Assembly (NCBI GenBank): GCA_964633815.1
Contig: CAZWHW010000001.1
Span: 124,001 to 188,000 of the forward strand
DNA: 64,000 nt
From: CALKZN01 sp964633815
GTDB lineage: Bacteria > Pseudomonadota > Gammaproteobacteria > Arenicellales > Arenicellaceae
Direction: 5' to 3'
Each line of letters begins with the position of its first letter. The stretch's first letter is position 1. Under the pieces are notes generated by a model, which had not been told where the DNA came from, searched no databases, and was given only the letters and a program-made list of their open reading frames with translations. Of the stretch, positions 63,167 through 64,000 are shown one piece after another. The position numbers were made by a program, and so were the translations under genes.

Positions 63167-63445
63167 TCAAGAGGTTTGATTTGCCGCCAGAATTGCATCC
63201 ATTAATTCTTCTGGCATTTTATTTTTATAAGCAGACTCACCTTCCGCAAATACTGCCTTACTTATGTCGATTGTTTTTCGATACGCTTGCAAATAAGCAT
63301 CACAGTGCTCACATTCTTCGATATGTTGTAAAAAAGATAACTTAGTCTTAGTTGGCAAATCGTCATCAAGAAAGTCAATGATGAACTTTTCTAGATTATC
63401 ACAACCTATTATCGTGCCTTCATTTTCATCAATTTCGCTTGTCAT
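63167..63445 (-). CDS. Zinc-binding anti-sigma factor
   Basis: A 92-residue protein with the anti-sigma zinc-finger pattern LQHIEECEHCDAYL (HxxxCxxC), characteristic of ZAS-type proteins that hold an ECF sigma factor inactive. I use the ATG at 63445, which overlaps or abuts the sigma gene's end; a TTG at 63469 would add eight residues. No transmembrane segment is seen, so it is probably cytoplasmic. It directly follows the sigma gene, as expected for a sigma/anti-sigma pair. Confidence 0.82.
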   Translation of the reverse strand: MTSEIDENEGTIIGCDNLEKFIIDFLDDDLPTKTKLSFLQHIEECEHCDAYLQAYRKTIDISKAVFAEGESAYKNKMPEELMDAILAANQTS

Positions 63446-63449
63446 AAAT

Positions 63450-64000
63450 TTAATACCCACTATTTTCAAGTTGGGTTTTCAACTTGTTTCTTGCTCGATG
63501 CAAACCAGTCTTAACTGATGCAGGATTAATTGCCAAAAGCTTGGCAGTTTCTTCAATGGTGTAACCTTCAACATCTCGCAATAATAAGATATTTCGGTAT
63601 GCTGTAGGGAGTTCCATAATTAAATGCTTAACTGCGAAACGTAATTCTTTATTCATGTATATTTCATCTGTTGAAATACTAATAGTTTTGCGGTTCTCTA
63701 CCCGTTTACCATTTTCATCAATGAACTCATTATCATCAATATTGCTCGTAATTTGAGTCAATTTTTCATCTTTGCGAATTTTCATCAATGCATTATTAAT
63801 GGTAATTCGATGCAACCAACTTTTTATGCTTGCTTCATCACGGAATTTGTCAATTTTTCTGAAGGCTTGTAGGTAGGTTTCTTGCACAATATCTTTTGCG
63901 TCATCGGAGTTATTTATATACCTACGGGCAACATTCAACAAATAAGCCCCATACTCTTGTACGATAAATTCAAACCCTGATGGATCACCAAGGCGTAATT
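63450..64000 (-). CDS. ECF-type RNA polymerase sigma factor, 5' end cut by window edge
   Basis: Alternative sigma factor. The reading frame stays open from 63941 to the window edge and encodes LGDPSGFEFIVQEYG before the first obvious methionine-like codon, which is the usual ECF region 2 start, so the true start lies outside. Visible parts are DAKDIVQETYLQAFRKIDKF (region 2), SIKSWLHRITINNALMKIR, and the region 4 helix-turn-helix near the end (EGYTIEETAKLLAINPASVK). The anti-sigma gene follows immediately. Confidence 0.9.
   Translation of the reverse strand, partial: LRLGDPSGFEFIVQEYGAYLLNVARRYINNSDDAKDIVQETYLQAFRKIDKFRDEASIKSWLHRITINNALMKIRKDEKLTQITSNIDDNEFIDENGKRVENRKTISISTDEIYMNKELRFAVKHLIMELPTAYRNILLLRDVEGYTIEETAKLLAINPASVKTGLHRARNKLKTQLENSGY

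Noticed and set aside
1..64000. CRISPR array, prophage or intact insertion sequence
   Set aside because: No regularly spaced repeats, integrase, transposase or phage structural genes were seen; the only tandem repeat of note is coding (tatB).

Overview
The window is an AT-rich chromosomal segment of a gammaproteobacterium, probably aquatic. The evidence is the gene neighbourhoods: rpsU-yqeY-dnaG-rpoD followed by a CAU-anticodon tRNA, tatABC next to tsaD, the miaB-ybeZ-ybeY-ybeX-lnt block, folB/folK opposite plsY, and a multifunctional HD-domain CCA enzyme. I cannot name a genus. Both edges cut genes: rfbA on the left and an ECF sigma factor on the right. Two 100-N runs are scaffold gaps. One of them (18397-18496) looks spurious, because both flanks carry the same 55 bases.

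Layout. 1-4.8 kb (minus): xthA, an AmpG-type permease, a winged-helix regulator and the dTDP-glucose genes rfbB and rfbA, probably the edge of a polysaccharide locus. 4.8-11.6 kb: pyrE-cca, a periplasmic cyclophilin, a secreted PDZ serine protease, hslO, uppP and a pteridine reductase. 11.6-14.6 kb (minus): amtB followed by two paralogous genes of unknown function. 14.9-24.5 kb: folK/folB, plsY, tsaD, tatCBA, then rpsU-yqeY-dnaG-rpoD-tRNA. 24.7-29.3 kb (minus): a four-gene operon with a membrane CheA-like HPt kinase, a CheY-like receiver, a CheX-like phosphatase and an orphan PstS-type binding protein. 29.9-30.7 kb: a lone CmcJ/NvfI-family oxygenase-like gene.

30.8-47.4 kb is a carbohydrate locus. 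On the minus strand are an AraC regulator, a mannitol-family polyol dehydrogenase, an ABC polyol/sugar importer and a PfkB-family (fructo)kinase. On the plus strand are zwf, edd, eda, pgl, pgi and a DUF3461 gene, with gap on the minus strand. Together they can take a hexitol into the cell, oxidise it to a ketose, phosphorylate and isomerise it, run the whole Entner-Doudoroff pathway, and oxidise the glyceraldehyde-3-phosphate. An outer-membrane barrel protein lies just beyond.

50.1-53.5 kb: fghA, a CxxCH cytochrome and an FMN-binding glutamate-synthase-like protein. 53.5-59 kb (minus): lnt, corC/ybeX, ybeY, ybeZ and miaB. 59-64 kb: hairpins and a decayed response-regulator remnant, a cyclopropane fatty acid synthase, an ABC exporter, and an anti-sigma/ECF sigma pair.

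The best candidates for something undescribed are the PstS/CheX/CheY/HPt-kinase operon and the paralogous pair downstream of amtB. The polyol-to-ED supercluster is unusually complete, but every step in it is known. No CRISPR array, prophage or intact insertion sequence was seen.
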